Source of the DNA: Streptomyces sp. ASQP_92
Lineage (GTDB): Bacteria > Actinomycetota > Actinomycetes > Streptomycetales > Streptomycetaceae
Direction of reading: 5' to 3'
Length of the DNA stretch: 64,000 bases
NCBI RefSeq assembly: GCF_025399895.1
Contig: NZ_JAODUA010000001.1
Location: 62,001-126,000, forward strand
Shown: positions 35,101 to 43,065 of the stretch, piece after piece
Position numbering within the stretch: position 1 is the first letter of the stretch
Layout of the letters: every line of letters begins with the position of its first letter
Notes under the pieces: generated by a model
Told to the model about the DNA's origin: nothing
Database searches by the model: none
What the model saw: only the letters and a program-made list of their open reading frames with translations
Translations under genes and position numbers: made by a program

Positions 35101-35418
35101 ATGCGTACGTACATCGGCAGCCACCAGGCTCTGAACGCAATCGAGTTCGAAGAACTGGCCCTGGGCTTCGACGAACTGCCCCTGGGTCTTGACCGGGACC
35201 TGTTCCGGGGCCCGCTGACCCCGGAGTCGCCCGAGGAGCGGGCCGCCCGCCTCGATGTGGCCCGCGAGGTCATCGCGGACCTGGCTGCTCAGGGTGAGGG
35301 CGGTGACGAGATCGCCGCGTGGGACGCGCTGTACGCCGACGCGCTCACCCGCACCGTGCCGTTCCTGCGCGCCGCCCGCTCCGCCGGCCGTTTCGCCGGG
35401 ACGGAGGAAGCGGCGTGA
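35101..35418 (+). CDS. AICE protein of unknown function, first gene of transfer operon
   Basis: The 105-residue acidic protein (FEELALGFDELPLGLDRDLF; EERAARLDVAREVIADLAAQ) has no membrane segment or known motif. The ATG follows CAGGAGAG. Its stop overlaps the GGDEF gene start. Similar small proteins precede transfer genes in other Streptomyces elements as far as I recall. Function not assigned. Confidence 0.7.
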   Translation: MRTYIGSHQALNAIEFEELALGFDELPLGLDRDLFRGPLTPESPEERAARLDVAREVIADLAAQGEGGDEIAAWDALYADALTRTVPFLRAARSAGRFAGTEEAA

Positions 35419-36068
35419 GCGAGATCCTGACATCCCTGGCCGCTGCTCTACCGCTGGCGTCCAGCTGGTCGATCCACAGTCTGTGGATGCGGCGCCGGAT
35501 CGAGTCGGCCCGCCGCGACCCGCTGACCGGTCTGCTGAACCGGGACGCGTTCGAGGAGCGAGCCAGCAAGTTCCTGAACGGTGGCCCGCGGGCGGTCTAC
35601 TTCGTGGACCTCGACCGGTTCAAGCAGACCAACGACACCCACGGGCATGCGGCGGGGGATGCGGTCATCCGCGCCACCGGGCACCGCATGCAGCAGTGGG
35701 CCGCCGAGAACGGCGGTCTCGCAGCCCGGTTGGGCGGGGATGAGTTCGTGGCGGTCACCAGCGTCTATAGCGCGGGTGAATTCGACTGGACTCTGTATGA
35801 GCTGTCGGACCAGTTGGAGCGGCCCGTGGTCTTCGAGGGCACGCAGCTCGGTGTGGCCGCGTCGATCGGCACGATCCGGATCGACCCGCGCACGGAGCTG
35901 GCCGACCTGTCCGCGCTGCTGAGGCGCGCGGATGAGGAGATGTACAAGGCCAAGCAGGCGGGGGTTGGTTGGAGCGTCGCCCCGAGCGTCGCCCCGACCC
36001 TGGGGACGGTCAACGGCCGTCGGGCCGGACGCCGTGGCACCACCGGCGGAATCGGGGACGCGGCATGA
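35415..36068 (+). CDS. GGDEF-domain protein, predicted diguanylate cyclase
   Basis: The 217-residue protein has a short hydrophobic N-terminus and a full GGDEF domain (about 33-180): DPLTGLLNRDAF, FVDLDRFKQTNDTHGHAAGD and the active site GGDEF at residues 107-111. The inhibitory RxxD site before it is missing, so product feedback is not expected. It should make c-di-GMP, the ligand that keeps the Streptomyces developmental repressor BldD on DNA. It overlaps genes on both sides by 4 bp, so it is a full member of the transfer operon. Confidence 0.85.
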   Translation: MSEILTSLAAALPLASSWSIHSLWMRRRIESARRDPLTGLLNRDAFEERASKFLNGGPRAVYFVDLDRFKQTNDTHGHAAGDAVIRATGHRMQQWAAENGGLAARLGGDEFVAVTSVYSAGEFDWTLYELSDQLERPVVFEGTQLGVAASIGTIRIDPRTELADLSALLRRADEEMYKAKQAGVGWSVAPSVAPTLGTVNGRRAGRRGTTGGIGDAA

Positions 36069-36946
36069 ATCGCGCCCCGAAGACCCTCTTGGTTCTCGCT
36101 CTGGTCGGCGTGGTCGGTATGGCGTTCCGCGTCTCGTGGAACGCGCAGCGGGACGTGGCCCGGACGGTCGGCGCGGACGCCACGGCAGCCCTGCTCTACC
36201 CGTTCGTGGTCGATGGCCTGATGGCCCTGGCGCTGGTCGCCACCCTCGTACTGAGCGGCCGGGACAAGACGTTCGCGCTGCGCGTGCTGGCCGGTTACAC
36301 GGCTGCGTCGCTGGTCCTCAACTACGTGCACGGGCTGGTGCCCGCACTGCACGGCGGTGGACAGCGGATGCAGTTGGCCGACTGGGCCCCCGCCAACTGG
36401 GTCCTGGTGCTGCTCGCCACGTCTCTGCCGGTCGGGTCGATTTTCTTCGGCTCGGACCTCGTGGCGAAGGTGCTGCACCACCGCGCCATCCTGATCACAG
36501 ATCAGGATGAAACGGCAGAGATGACAATAAATCGGTTGGGGTCTGACCTGCACGAGTCGGCACCCGAGACCCCGCCCGAGGTGACGGAACTCCCTGCCCC
36601 CGAGTCGGCCGAAGCAACACCGGCAGTCGCCCCGGAGCCGACGGCCGAACCGGTTGCGGAAGCCGAGCCGGTGAAGTCGGCTGAACCAGTCTCGCTGCGG
36701 CCGGTGGCCGCTGTCGAGTCGACCCCGCGCCGGGCAACCGGTCGGGTTCCCGAGGCGGCCCGCACGCCCCGCCCGACGCGTACCCCGGACGAATTGCTTG
36801 CCGAAGCCCGGTCGGTCACTGCCGAGTGGTCGGCCGACAGGCTGACGGCTGAGGCGATCCGTAGGGCAGTCCGTACCTCGTCGTCCAACGGCCGACTGCT
36901 GCGGGAGGCGCTGAAAGCTGAGCGGTCTGCGGGGGTGGCGGCGTGA
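36065..36946 (+). CDS. DUF2637 membrane protein (Spd-like) of the AICE
   Basis: The 293-residue protein has four hydrophobic helices in the first 140 residues with the DUF2637 core DATAALLYPFVVDGLMALAL, then a Pro/Glu/Ala-rich linker (about 155-240) and a C-terminal helical part (TPDELLAEARSVTAEWSADR) resembling a DNA-binding or HTH tail. Proteins of this type accompany transfer and plasmid spread genes in Streptomyces. A role in intramycelial spreading is likely but not proven. Confidence 0.8.
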   Translation: MNRAPKTLLVLALVGVVGMAFRVSWNAQRDVARTVGADATAALLYPFVVDGLMALALVATLVLSGRDKTFALRVLAGYTAASLVLNYVHGLVPALHGGGQRMQLADWAPANWVLVLLATSLPVGSIFFGSDLVAKVLHHRAILITDQDETAEMTINRLGSDLHESAPETPPEVTELPAPESAEATPAVAPEPTAEPVAEAEPVKSAEPVSLRPVAAVESTPRRATGRVPEAARTPRPTRTPDELLAEARSVTAEWSADRLTAEAIRRAVRTSSSNGRLLREALKAERSAGVAA

Positions 36947-37275
36947 GCGAGCCGCTGACCGGGACCGCTACGTGGCGGCCGGTGATGCAGGCGGCGGGGT
37001 TCCGCTGCCAGTGCACCGGAGCCTGCGGAAACCTGCACGCCAAGAGCGAGGGGCGTTGCCCGCACCAGCACGACGCCTACGCGGGCAAGCACGGCCACCG
37101 GGTGCGGCTCATCGCTGCCCCCGCCGACCCGCTCACCACCGCCGTGGCCGCCGCCGCACTGCCCGCCAGTGAGCTTCTGGCGTGGTGCCCGGCCTGCCAC
37201 ACCGCCGACGGCCGCGCCGCCCGACGTGCCGCCGCTCCGGTGGCCGTCGAGGCGCCGGGCCTGTTCGAGCTGTGA
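36943..37275 (+). CDS. Small Cys/His-rich zinc-binding protein of the AICE
   Basis: The 110-residue protein has cysteines and histidines in FRCQCTGACGNLH, GRCPHQHDAY and LLAWCPACHTADG, a spacing like a degenerate HNH or zinc ribbon without visible nuclease residues. GTG at 36943 overlaps the DUF2637 stop. Function unknown; the place in the operon suggests a role in transfer or DNA handling. Confidence 0.7.
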   Translation: MSEPLTGTATWRPVMQAAGFRCQCTGACGNLHAKSEGRCPHQHDAYAGKHGHRVRLIAAPADPLTTAVAAAALPASELLAWCPACHTADGRAARRAAAPVAVEAPGLFEL

Positions 37276-37303
37276 ACCATACGCACTCTGCGAGGAGTTG
37301 GGC

Positions 37304-38791
37304 ATGAGCCTGACGTTCACCGATCTGTTCTGCGGCGCGGGCGGCTCGTCCACCGGGCTGGTCGCCGCCGGGTACGACCTGCGCCTGGCCGCGAACCACT
37401 GGCAGCGCGCCGTTGAGACGCACGCCGCGAACCACCCGGACGCCGATCACCTGTGCGCCGACGTCAACAACTACGACATGCGGCGCCTGCCCCGCACCGA
37501 CGTGCTGTGGGCCTCGCCGATCTGCACGGAGATCTCCCCGGCCGGCGGGCGCAAGCGCACCCACGGTCAGCTCGCCTTCGACTTGGAGGACCACGGACCC
37601 GTCGCCGACGGAGCGTGGGAACGCACCCGCGCCACCGCCTACGACGTCATCCGCGCCACCGAAGTCCACCGCTACCAGGCGGTGCTGTGCGAGAACGTCC
37701 TGGAGTTCGTCGTCGACTGGGAACTCTTCGACTGGTGGCGGGGCGGCATGGAGATGCTCGGCTACAACAGCCAGATCGTCTCCGCGTCCTCCGCCCACGT
37801 CGGCGGGGACAGCAACGACCCGGCGCCGCAGTGGCGCGACCGCGTCTACATCGTCTTCACCCGCAAGGGCATCCCGCTGCCGGACCTGAAGCCGACCCCG
37901 CCCGCCTGGTGCGCGGAGTGCGGTGAGGACGTGTCCGCCGTCCAGTCGTGGCGCAACGGGCGAAGGGTGGGCAAGTACAAGCAGCAGTACGACTACCGCT
38001 GCCCCAACACCCGCTGCCGCCACTCCATCGTGGAACCCTACGTGCGCCCCGCGGCGAGCATCATCGACTGGTCCAACCTCGGGGTCCGTATCGGCGACCG
38101 GGCTGCGCACAAGCTGCGCCCGCTGGCCGCGAACACCGTCAAGCGCATCCGCGCCGGGCTCGACCTGCTCGGGGACCGGCGCATGGTGCTGACCGTGAAC
38201 CACGGCGGCCACGACGGACGGGCCGTGCCCGCCGACACGGCGCCACTGGCCTCGCGCACGGTGAAGATCGGGGACGCGGTCCTGGTACCGACGGGCGGCA
38301 CGTGGAACACCACCCCGACCACGACCGCTGAGCCGATGCGCACGCGGCTGGCCAACCCCAAGGGGTTCGAGGCTCTGCTGACCCCGCCGCCGGCCGACGA
38401 CTCGTTCATCGTCACCCTGCGCCGCAACGCCACCGCCCGCCCCGTCTCGCTGCCGGTCGACACGGTCACCGGGCAGGGGCGGCATCACTGGCTCGTCATC
38501 CCATACCGCAACGCCGCCGCCAAGAGCACCGGCGAGTCGCTGCACACGCTCGGCACGCGAGACTCCGCCGCCATCGCCTCCCCGGGACCTGCGTTGGAGG
38601 ACTGCCACTACCGGATGATCCAGCCGCGCGAACAGCTCCTCGCGCAGCGCTTCCCCGCCGACTACACCGTTCTCGGCAACAAGGGCGAGCAGACCATGCA
38701 GGCCGGGAACGCCGTCTCCTGCAACGTCGCCCAATGGGTCGGCGCCCGCGTCGCCGAAGCCCTGTCCCGCACCGCAGCCCACGCCGCCTGA
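37304..38791 (+). CDS. Orphan DNA cytosine-C5 methyltransferase
   Basis: The 495-residue protein shows C5-methylase motifs: LFCGAGGSSTGL (I), ASPICTEISPAGG with catalytic Cys74 (IV, with P-I-C instead of P-P-C), ENVLEF (VI), QWRDRVYIVF (VIII) and GNAVSCNVAQ (X). Between VIII and the target domain it has a zinc-ribbon-like insertion (CAECG near residue 205 and CPNTRCRH near 232). No restriction enzyme is adjacent, so it probably protects the element from host restriction or marks its DNA. It is cotranscribed with transfer genes. Confidence 0.9.
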   Translation: MSLTFTDLFCGAGGSSTGLVAAGYDLRLAANHWQRAVETHAANHPDADHLCADVNNYDMRRLPRTDVLWASPICTEISPAGGRKRTHGQLAFDLEDHGPVADGAWERTRATAYDVIRATEVHRYQAVLCENVLEFVVDWELFDWWRGGMEMLGYNSQIVSASSAHVGGDSNDPAPQWRDRVYIVFTRKGIPLPDLKPTPPAWCAECGEDVSAVQSWRNGRRVGKYKQQYDYRCPNTRCRHSIVEPYVRPAASIIDWSNLGVRIGDRAAHKLRPLAANTVKRIRAGLDLLGDRRMVLTVNHGGHDGRAVPADTAPLASRTVKIGDAVLVPTGGTWNTTPTTTAEPMRTRLANPKGFEALLTPPPADDSFIVTLRRNATARPVSLPVDTVTGQGRHHWLVIPYRNAAAKSTGESLHTLGTRDSAAIASPGPALEDCHYRMIQPREQLLAQRFPADYTVLGNKGEQTMQAGNAVSCNVAQWVGARVAEALSRTAAHAA

Positions 38792-38952
38792 CAGCGCGTG
38801 TCCGCCGTGTCCGCAGAGGAGCGGACAGCTGCGGACAGCACGACCGGCGACGCACGGACCGCTACGTCCCACGCTCATTTCAGGAGCCCGGCCGCCAACC
38901 TTCCACAGCCTGCGGCCGGGCCCTTCACGCCCTCTTGGAGGAGGACAGTTCA

Positions 38953-41157
38953 GTGAATCACCCCGACGAGAATCACGAGTTCTTCGAACGCCTCGAAGCC
39001 GACATGAACGCCGACCGCACCGGCGAGGTGGTCGATCTCGACAAGGCCCGCACCGCCCGCGCAGGGGCGACCTCCGCCCCGGGAACGGCCGAAGCGCCCG
39101 TTGCCACCGCGCCGGCCGAAGCCGAGTACGACGAAGACGAGTCGCCGCGGCTTCGTCCGGTGGACTCGCCCCGCCTGCCCGATCCGGGCATCACGACCTA
39201 CAAGCGTCAGCCGATTCTGCCGAGTTGGCTGACCTCGAAGCCGGGGTTCGTCTCCACCACCCAGCGCGCCGCCTCGAACGCGTTCTACGCGACCCGCTTC
39301 CATGGCATCCGCACCCCCTGGTACGCCCTGCGGCTCGGGATGAACGCCCCCCGGGGCGCGGCCCGCATGGTCCGCGACACCAACCGGTGGATGTGGGACG
39401 CCGAAGCCGCCCCGCTGCGCGCGTATGAGGTCTACAAGGAGAACACCGCCGAGTACCTGAAGCTGTCGCGTCAGCGTGACAGCCGGGTGCGGCTGCGGGT
39501 GTTCGTCACCGCCGTGGGTGCGGTCTTCGGTGCCGCCTTCGCGCTGACCCTGTATGTCATGGCTCCGGGCTGGCTCGCTGTGCTGGCGTCGGCTGCGGTG
39601 CTGGTCGCCGGATTCTGGGGAGCACCCCAGGACCAGCCCGTCATCGGCCTGGCCGTGCTGAAAACCGAACTCCAGAAGCTCACCGGCTCCATCGTGCTGC
39701 GCGCGCTGGACAGCATCGGCAATCAAAAGCTGTCGGCCGCCATCAAGAAGGGCGGCGACATGAACGGAATGCGCTTCACCTCCGAGATCACCCGCGACGG
39801 TCCCGGATACCGCGCTGACCTTGACCTTCCCTGGGGTGTGACCCCAGAAGACATCATGGAGGAGCGCAAGCCCCTGGCATCGGGGCTGCGGCGCAAGGTC
39901 GGCTGCGTGTGGCCCTCTGCCGATCCGGCCGAGCATGAGGGGCGGCTGATCCTGTGGGTGGGCGACAAGCCCATGAACGAGACCACCAAACCGGCGTGGC
40001 CGCTGCTCAAGTCCGGCAGCGTGGATCTGTTCAAGCCGGTCGTCTTCGGCAACGACCAGCGCATGGGCGACGTAGCCGGGACCCTGATGTTCGCCTCCGT
40101 CGTGGTCGGCTCCATTCCGCGCATGGGCAAGACGTTCCTGATGCGCCTGTTCCTGCTGATCGCGGCCCTGGACCCGCGTGCGGAGCTGTACGCGTTCGAC
40201 TTCAAGGGCACCGGCGACTTCGGCGCCCTGGAGCCGGTCTGCCACCGCTACCGCGCCGGGGACGAGGACGAAGACATCCTCTACGTCCTCGAATCGCTGC
40301 GAGAGCTGCGCACCGAGCTGCGCCGCCGGGCGAAGGTCATCAAGTCCCTGCCGCGCACGCGCTGCCCGGAATCGAAGGTCACCGCAGAGCTGGCGAACGA
40401 CAAGTCCCTGGGGCTGCACCCGATCGTCGCCGGGTTCGATGAGTGCCAAGTCCCCTTCGAGCACGAGAAGTACGGCAAAGAACTCGAAGAGATCGCCACC
40501 GACCTGTGCAAGCGCGGTCCCGCGCTCGGCATGGTGACCCTGTTCGGCACGCAGCGGCCCGACGCGAAGTCCCTGCCCACCGGCATCTCCGCCAACGCGG
40601 TGCTGCGCTTCTGCCTCAAGGTCATGGGCCAGCCCGCCAATGACATGGTGCTCGGCACCTCGATGTACAAGGCGGGATACCGGGCCACGATGTTCTCCCG
40701 CACCGACCGGGGCATCTGCTGGATGGCCGGTGAAGGCGACGACCCGCGCATCGTGGCGTCCGCGTTCGTGGACGCGGTCGGCGCGGAAAAGGTCGTGGCC
40801 CGGGCGCGGAAGATGCGCGAGGAGTACGGCAACGTCACCGGCCACGCCATCGGCCAGGCGCCCGAGAGCGGGGAGGCCGCGTTCGATCTGCTGGCCGACG
40901 TTCTCACGGTGGTGCCGGCCGATGAGGACAAGGTGTGGAACGAGAAGGTCGCCACCCGCCTCGCGGCCCTGCGGCCCGAGGTCTACGGCGGCTGGAAGGC
41001 CGAGACAGTGACCTCGAACCTCAAGCCGCACGGCGTTGCCGTGCAGGACGTATGGGGCTCCACCGATAAGGGCAAGGGCACCACCCGCCGGGGCATCGCC
41101 CGCGCCGACATCCTGAAAGCCGTCGCTGTGCGTGACGGAAAGCGGTCCGGGAGCTGA
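38953..41157 (+). CDS. TraSA-type FtsK/SpoIIIE conjugative DNA translocase
   Basis: The 734-residue protein has an acidic N-terminus, two membrane helices at about residues 178-220, and a C-terminal motor domain with Walker A GSIPRMGKTF (Lys393) and Walker B IVAGFDECQ. AICEs use one such hexameric translocase to move double-stranded DNA between hyphae, without relaxase. GTG at 38953 follows GGAGGAGGA. A cluster of inverted repeats lies immediately after the stop and may be its DNA recognition site. Confidence 0.92.
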   Translation: MNHPDENHEFFERLEADMNADRTGEVVDLDKARTARAGATSAPGTAEAPVATAPAEAEYDEDESPRLRPVDSPRLPDPGITTYKRQPILPSWLTSKPGFVSTTQRAASNAFYATRFHGIRTPWYALRLGMNAPRGAARMVRDTNRWMWDAEAAPLRAYEVYKENTAEYLKLSRQRDSRVRLRVFVTAVGAVFGAAFALTLYVMAPGWLAVLASAAVLVAGFWGAPQDQPVIGLAVLKTELQKLTGSIVLRALDSIGNQKLSAAIKKGGDMNGMRFTSEITRDGPGYRADLDLPWGVTPEDIMEERKPLASGLRRKVGCVWPSADPAEHEGRLILWVGDKPMNETTKPAWPLLKSGSVDLFKPVVFGNDQRMGDVAGTLMFASVVVGSIPRMGKTFLMRLFLLIAALDPRAELYAFDFKGTGDFGALEPVCHRYRAGDEDEDILYVLESLRELRTELRRRAKVIKSLPRTRCPESKVTAELANDKSLGLHPIVAGFDECQVPFEHEKYGKELEEIATDLCKRGPALGMVTLFGTQRPDAKSLPTGISANAVLRFCLKVMGQPANDMVLGTSMYKAGYRATMFSRTDRGICWMAGEGDDPRIVASAFVDAVGAEKVVARARKMREEYGNVTGHAIGQAPESGEAAFDLLADVLTVVPADEDKVWNEKVATRLAALRPEVYGGWKAETVTSNLKPHGVAVQDVWGSTDKGKGTTRRGIARADILKAVAVRDGKRSGS

Positions 41158-41164
41158 CGCGCAC

Positions 41165-41257
41165 GGGTGCTAGACCTAGCGGCCACCGCTGCTAGGTCTA
41201 GCACCCCCGCTAGCACCCCTCTTGCCCTCTGATCAGCGATCTCGCACCTAGTACCCC
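41165..41257. repeat. CTAGCACCCC repeats and 14-bp dyad after traSA, candidate clt
   Basis: A perfect 14-bp inverted repeat (GTGCTAGACCTAGC at 41167-41180, GCTAGGTCTAGCAC at 41191-41204) is followed by direct repeats CTAGCACCCC at 41198-41207 and 41210-41219 and CTAGTACCCC at 41248-41257; GGGTGCTAG at 41165-41173 is an inverted copy. In pSVH1-type plasmids the cis-acting transfer locus lies near traB and carries repeats bound by the translocase. A terminator role is the alternative. Confidence 0.55.
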
Positions 41258-41296
41258 ACCTGCGGAAACACCGAAGACCGCCTGGAAGGGCTCCCC

Positions 41297-41584
41297 ATGA
41301 CCCTCATCCTCCTTGCTAGCGCCTGCCTGCTCATAGTCACTCTCGGTTACGCAAGCCTGTGTGCGTCCAGCCCGTTCGGGGACTGCCGCAAGTGCAAGGG
41401 CTTCGGCTACGCCCTCAAGAAGAACCGGCGCGGACAGCTCAAGCCCGGCAAGACCTGCCGCCGCTGCCGGGGCGAGCGCAAGCGCATCCGCACCGGCCGC
41501 CACCTCTACAACCTCTGGCTCCGCATCTACCGCGAAGGCCAGACCGACACCCCCGCCGCTCGCCCGTTCTCGAAGAAGGGCTGA
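41297..41584 (+). CDS. Small membrane protein with CxxC zinc-finger pairs
   Basis: The 95-residue protein has an N-terminal hydrophobic helix (about 2-22) and a DnaJ-like pair of zinc motifs, CRKCKGFG and CRRCRGERKR, then a basic tail. It resembles small Spd-type proteins of Streptomyces elements. GGAAGGG precedes the ATG. Function is inferred from place only. Confidence 0.75.
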   Translation: MTLILLASACLLIVTLGYASLCASSPFGDCRKCKGFGYALKKNRRGQLKPGKTCRRCRGERKRIRTGRHLYNLWLRIYREGQTDTPAARPFSKKG

Positions 41585-41587
41585 CCC

Positions 41588-41770
41588 ATGGCAGTCACCA
41601 TCTCGCTCCTGCTGATCTTCGGCATCTTGCTCGTGCTCGTCCTGCGCACCAGCAAGAGCTACGGCACCGCGTTCCTGGCCGCGATGTTCGGCTTCTACCT
41701 CGCCGGAACCGGCGCCGCCCCCACCGTCAACAGCCTCATGACCGCTCTCGCCCACGCCCTGCCCAACTGA
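41588..41770 (+). CDS. Small two-helix membrane protein of the AICE
   Basis: The 60-residue protein is almost fully hydrophobic (ISLLLIFGILLVLVLRT and a second helix from YGTAFLAAMFGFYLAG). It starts 3 bp after the preceding stop codon. It is likely a spread (Spd) accessory protein. Confidence 0.7.
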   Translation: MAVTISLLLIFGILLVLVLRTSKSYGTAFLAAMFGFYLAGTGAAPTVNSLMTALAHALPN

Positions 41771-41787
41771 CCCCGGAAGGAACGGCC

Positions 41788-42387
41788 GTGAACGAACCGA
41801 TCCTCGCGCGCCACTGGCTCGCCCTGGCCGCCCCCAAAGCGGCCCCCGCCGTAGCCACGTCCACCGTGCTGATCCTGGCCCGGATCTGGAACGCCAACGG
41901 CGCACAACACAGCTTCGGCAACGCCGCGTTGATGACCGTCCTTGCGGCCGGTGCCGCTGCGGCCGGCGCCTCTCTGAGCCGGACCGGAGACAGCGTTCTC
42001 GCAGCGACCGGGTACGGCATCGCCGGTGCCTTCGCCCTCACCGGCGTCGCCGCCTACGCCGATGGCCTGCCGCTCCCACTGCTCTTGTGGGTGCTCGCCA
42101 CCACCATCGCCTACGGCTTCACCGCCCGGCACTGGCGCACCGACCGCCGCGACACCATCGCGCACGAGCGGCACATGAGCGAACAGCACACCGTGCACGC
42201 CCACGTCGAACGCGTCGAAGCCCTACGCGCCGGGGCACAGATCGAGTCCGCCCGCGCCGGTGCCGCCTACGCCGAACAGCTCGCCACGGCCCTGATCACC
42301 CGCGCCACCCTGCCCGGCTACGACGCCATCCAGCTCGCGCGGGCCGGGCTGCCCGAACTGCCCGCTACGGAAAGGAAGTCCCTGTGA
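41788..42387 (+). CDS. SpdB-like membrane protein
   Basis: The 199-residue protein has about four hydrophobic helices in the first 120 residues (PAVATSTVLILARIW, ALMTVLAAGAAAAGASL, YGIAGAFALTGVAAYADG, LPLLLWVLATTIAYGF), then a charged helical cytoplasmic part. GTG at 41788 follows GGAAGGA. The layout fits spread proteins that work with TraSA in passing DNA across septa. The stop overlaps the next gene. Confidence 0.75.
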   Translation: MNEPILARHWLALAAPKAAPAVATSTVLILARIWNANGAQHSFGNAALMTVLAAGAAAAGASLSRTGDSVLAATGYGIAGAFALTGVAAYADGLPLPLLLWVLATTIAYGFTARHWRTDRRDTIAHERHMSEQHTVHAHVERVEALRAGAQIESARAGAAYAEQLATALITRATLPGYDAIQLARAGLPELPATERKSL

Positions 42388-42680
42388 AACGCCGCTACCG
42401 GCCCCGGCTGCGCATCCAGCGCGCGACCTGGCCCCGCCCGGCCCTGATCCTGACCGACACGCCCCGCCCCGGCTGCCCGCAGTGCGACGGCATCGGGGGC
42501 ACCGAATCCTTCTACGGCGACTACGAGACCGGCGAGTACGCGGGCTCGGACTGGGACCCCTGCGATTGCTGGCGGGAGCACTGGCGGTGGGCCCTGCTGC
42601 CCCTGCCGCGCCGCCCGCTGTGGCCGCGCCACACCAACCCGGGCCCCGACCCGTGGGCCACCGACGAACCGCCGTTCTAA
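42384..42680 (+). CDS. Small zinc-ribbon-like protein of the AICE
   Basis: The 98-residue protein starts basic (MKRRYRPRLRIQRATWPRP) and has CPQCDGIGG and CDCW cysteine pairs. It overlaps the preceding gene by 4 bp (GTGA). Conserved small proteins like this recur in Streptomyces elements, but no function is known to me. Confidence 0.7.
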   Translation: MKRRYRPRLRIQRATWPRPALILTDTPRPGCPQCDGIGGTESFYGDYETGEYAGSDWDPCDCWREHWRWALLPLPRRPLWPRHTNPGPDPWATDEPPF

Positions 42681-42703
42681 CCCCCCGAGAAAGGACACCC
42701 GTC

Positions 42704-42979
42704 ATGCACACCAACACCCGGCCCGCGACGCTCTTCACCCAGGTGGACGGCCGCAATTACAGGCCCGAGCCGATCAGTCTGGACGCGGCCCGCTCCGGTA
42801 TCCGCAGGGCCCGTGCCAGCCGTGACGCGGTGGACGCGGTGAACGTCTACGCCACCACCGACCGCGACGGGACCGCGCTGCACGTCGCCTACATCCACCA
42901 CACCCCGGGCCGCTGGTCCAACGTGTCCGAGGTCATCGACGTGTACGAGATCCCCACCGACGCACTGACCGACCTGTAG
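42704..42979 (+). CDS. Hypothetical AICE protein
   Basis: The 91-residue soluble protein (VNVYATTDRDGTALHVAYIH, NVSEVIDVYEIPTD) matches nothing I recognise. The ATG follows AAAGGA. It closes the transfer operon, just before the second copy of the hairpin leader. Confidence 0.65.
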   Translation: MHTNTRPATLFTQVDGRNYRPEPISLDAARSGIRRARASRDAVDAVNVYATTDRDGTALHVAYIHHTPGRWSNVSEVIDVYEIPTDALTDL

Positions 42980-42989
42980 CTATGCCCGG

Positions 42990-43023
42990 GGCGGTCGCCT
43001 CTCACCACAAGACCGCGACCGCC
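42990..43023 (+). promoter_or_regulatory. Conserved hairpin leader before replication genes
   Basis: Arms GGCGGTCG and CGACCGCC enclose the loop CCTCTCACCACAAGACCG, which is identical to the segment in the leader at 35036-35069. At one stem position C-G there is T-A here, a compensating change that keeps pairing. A CCCTTCGC and CAGGAGA ribosome site follow in both places, ahead of the ATG. Confidence 0.7.
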
Positions 43024-43065
43024 CCGGCTCCCTTGTCCCTTCGCAGAAACAGGAGAACCCCCAGC

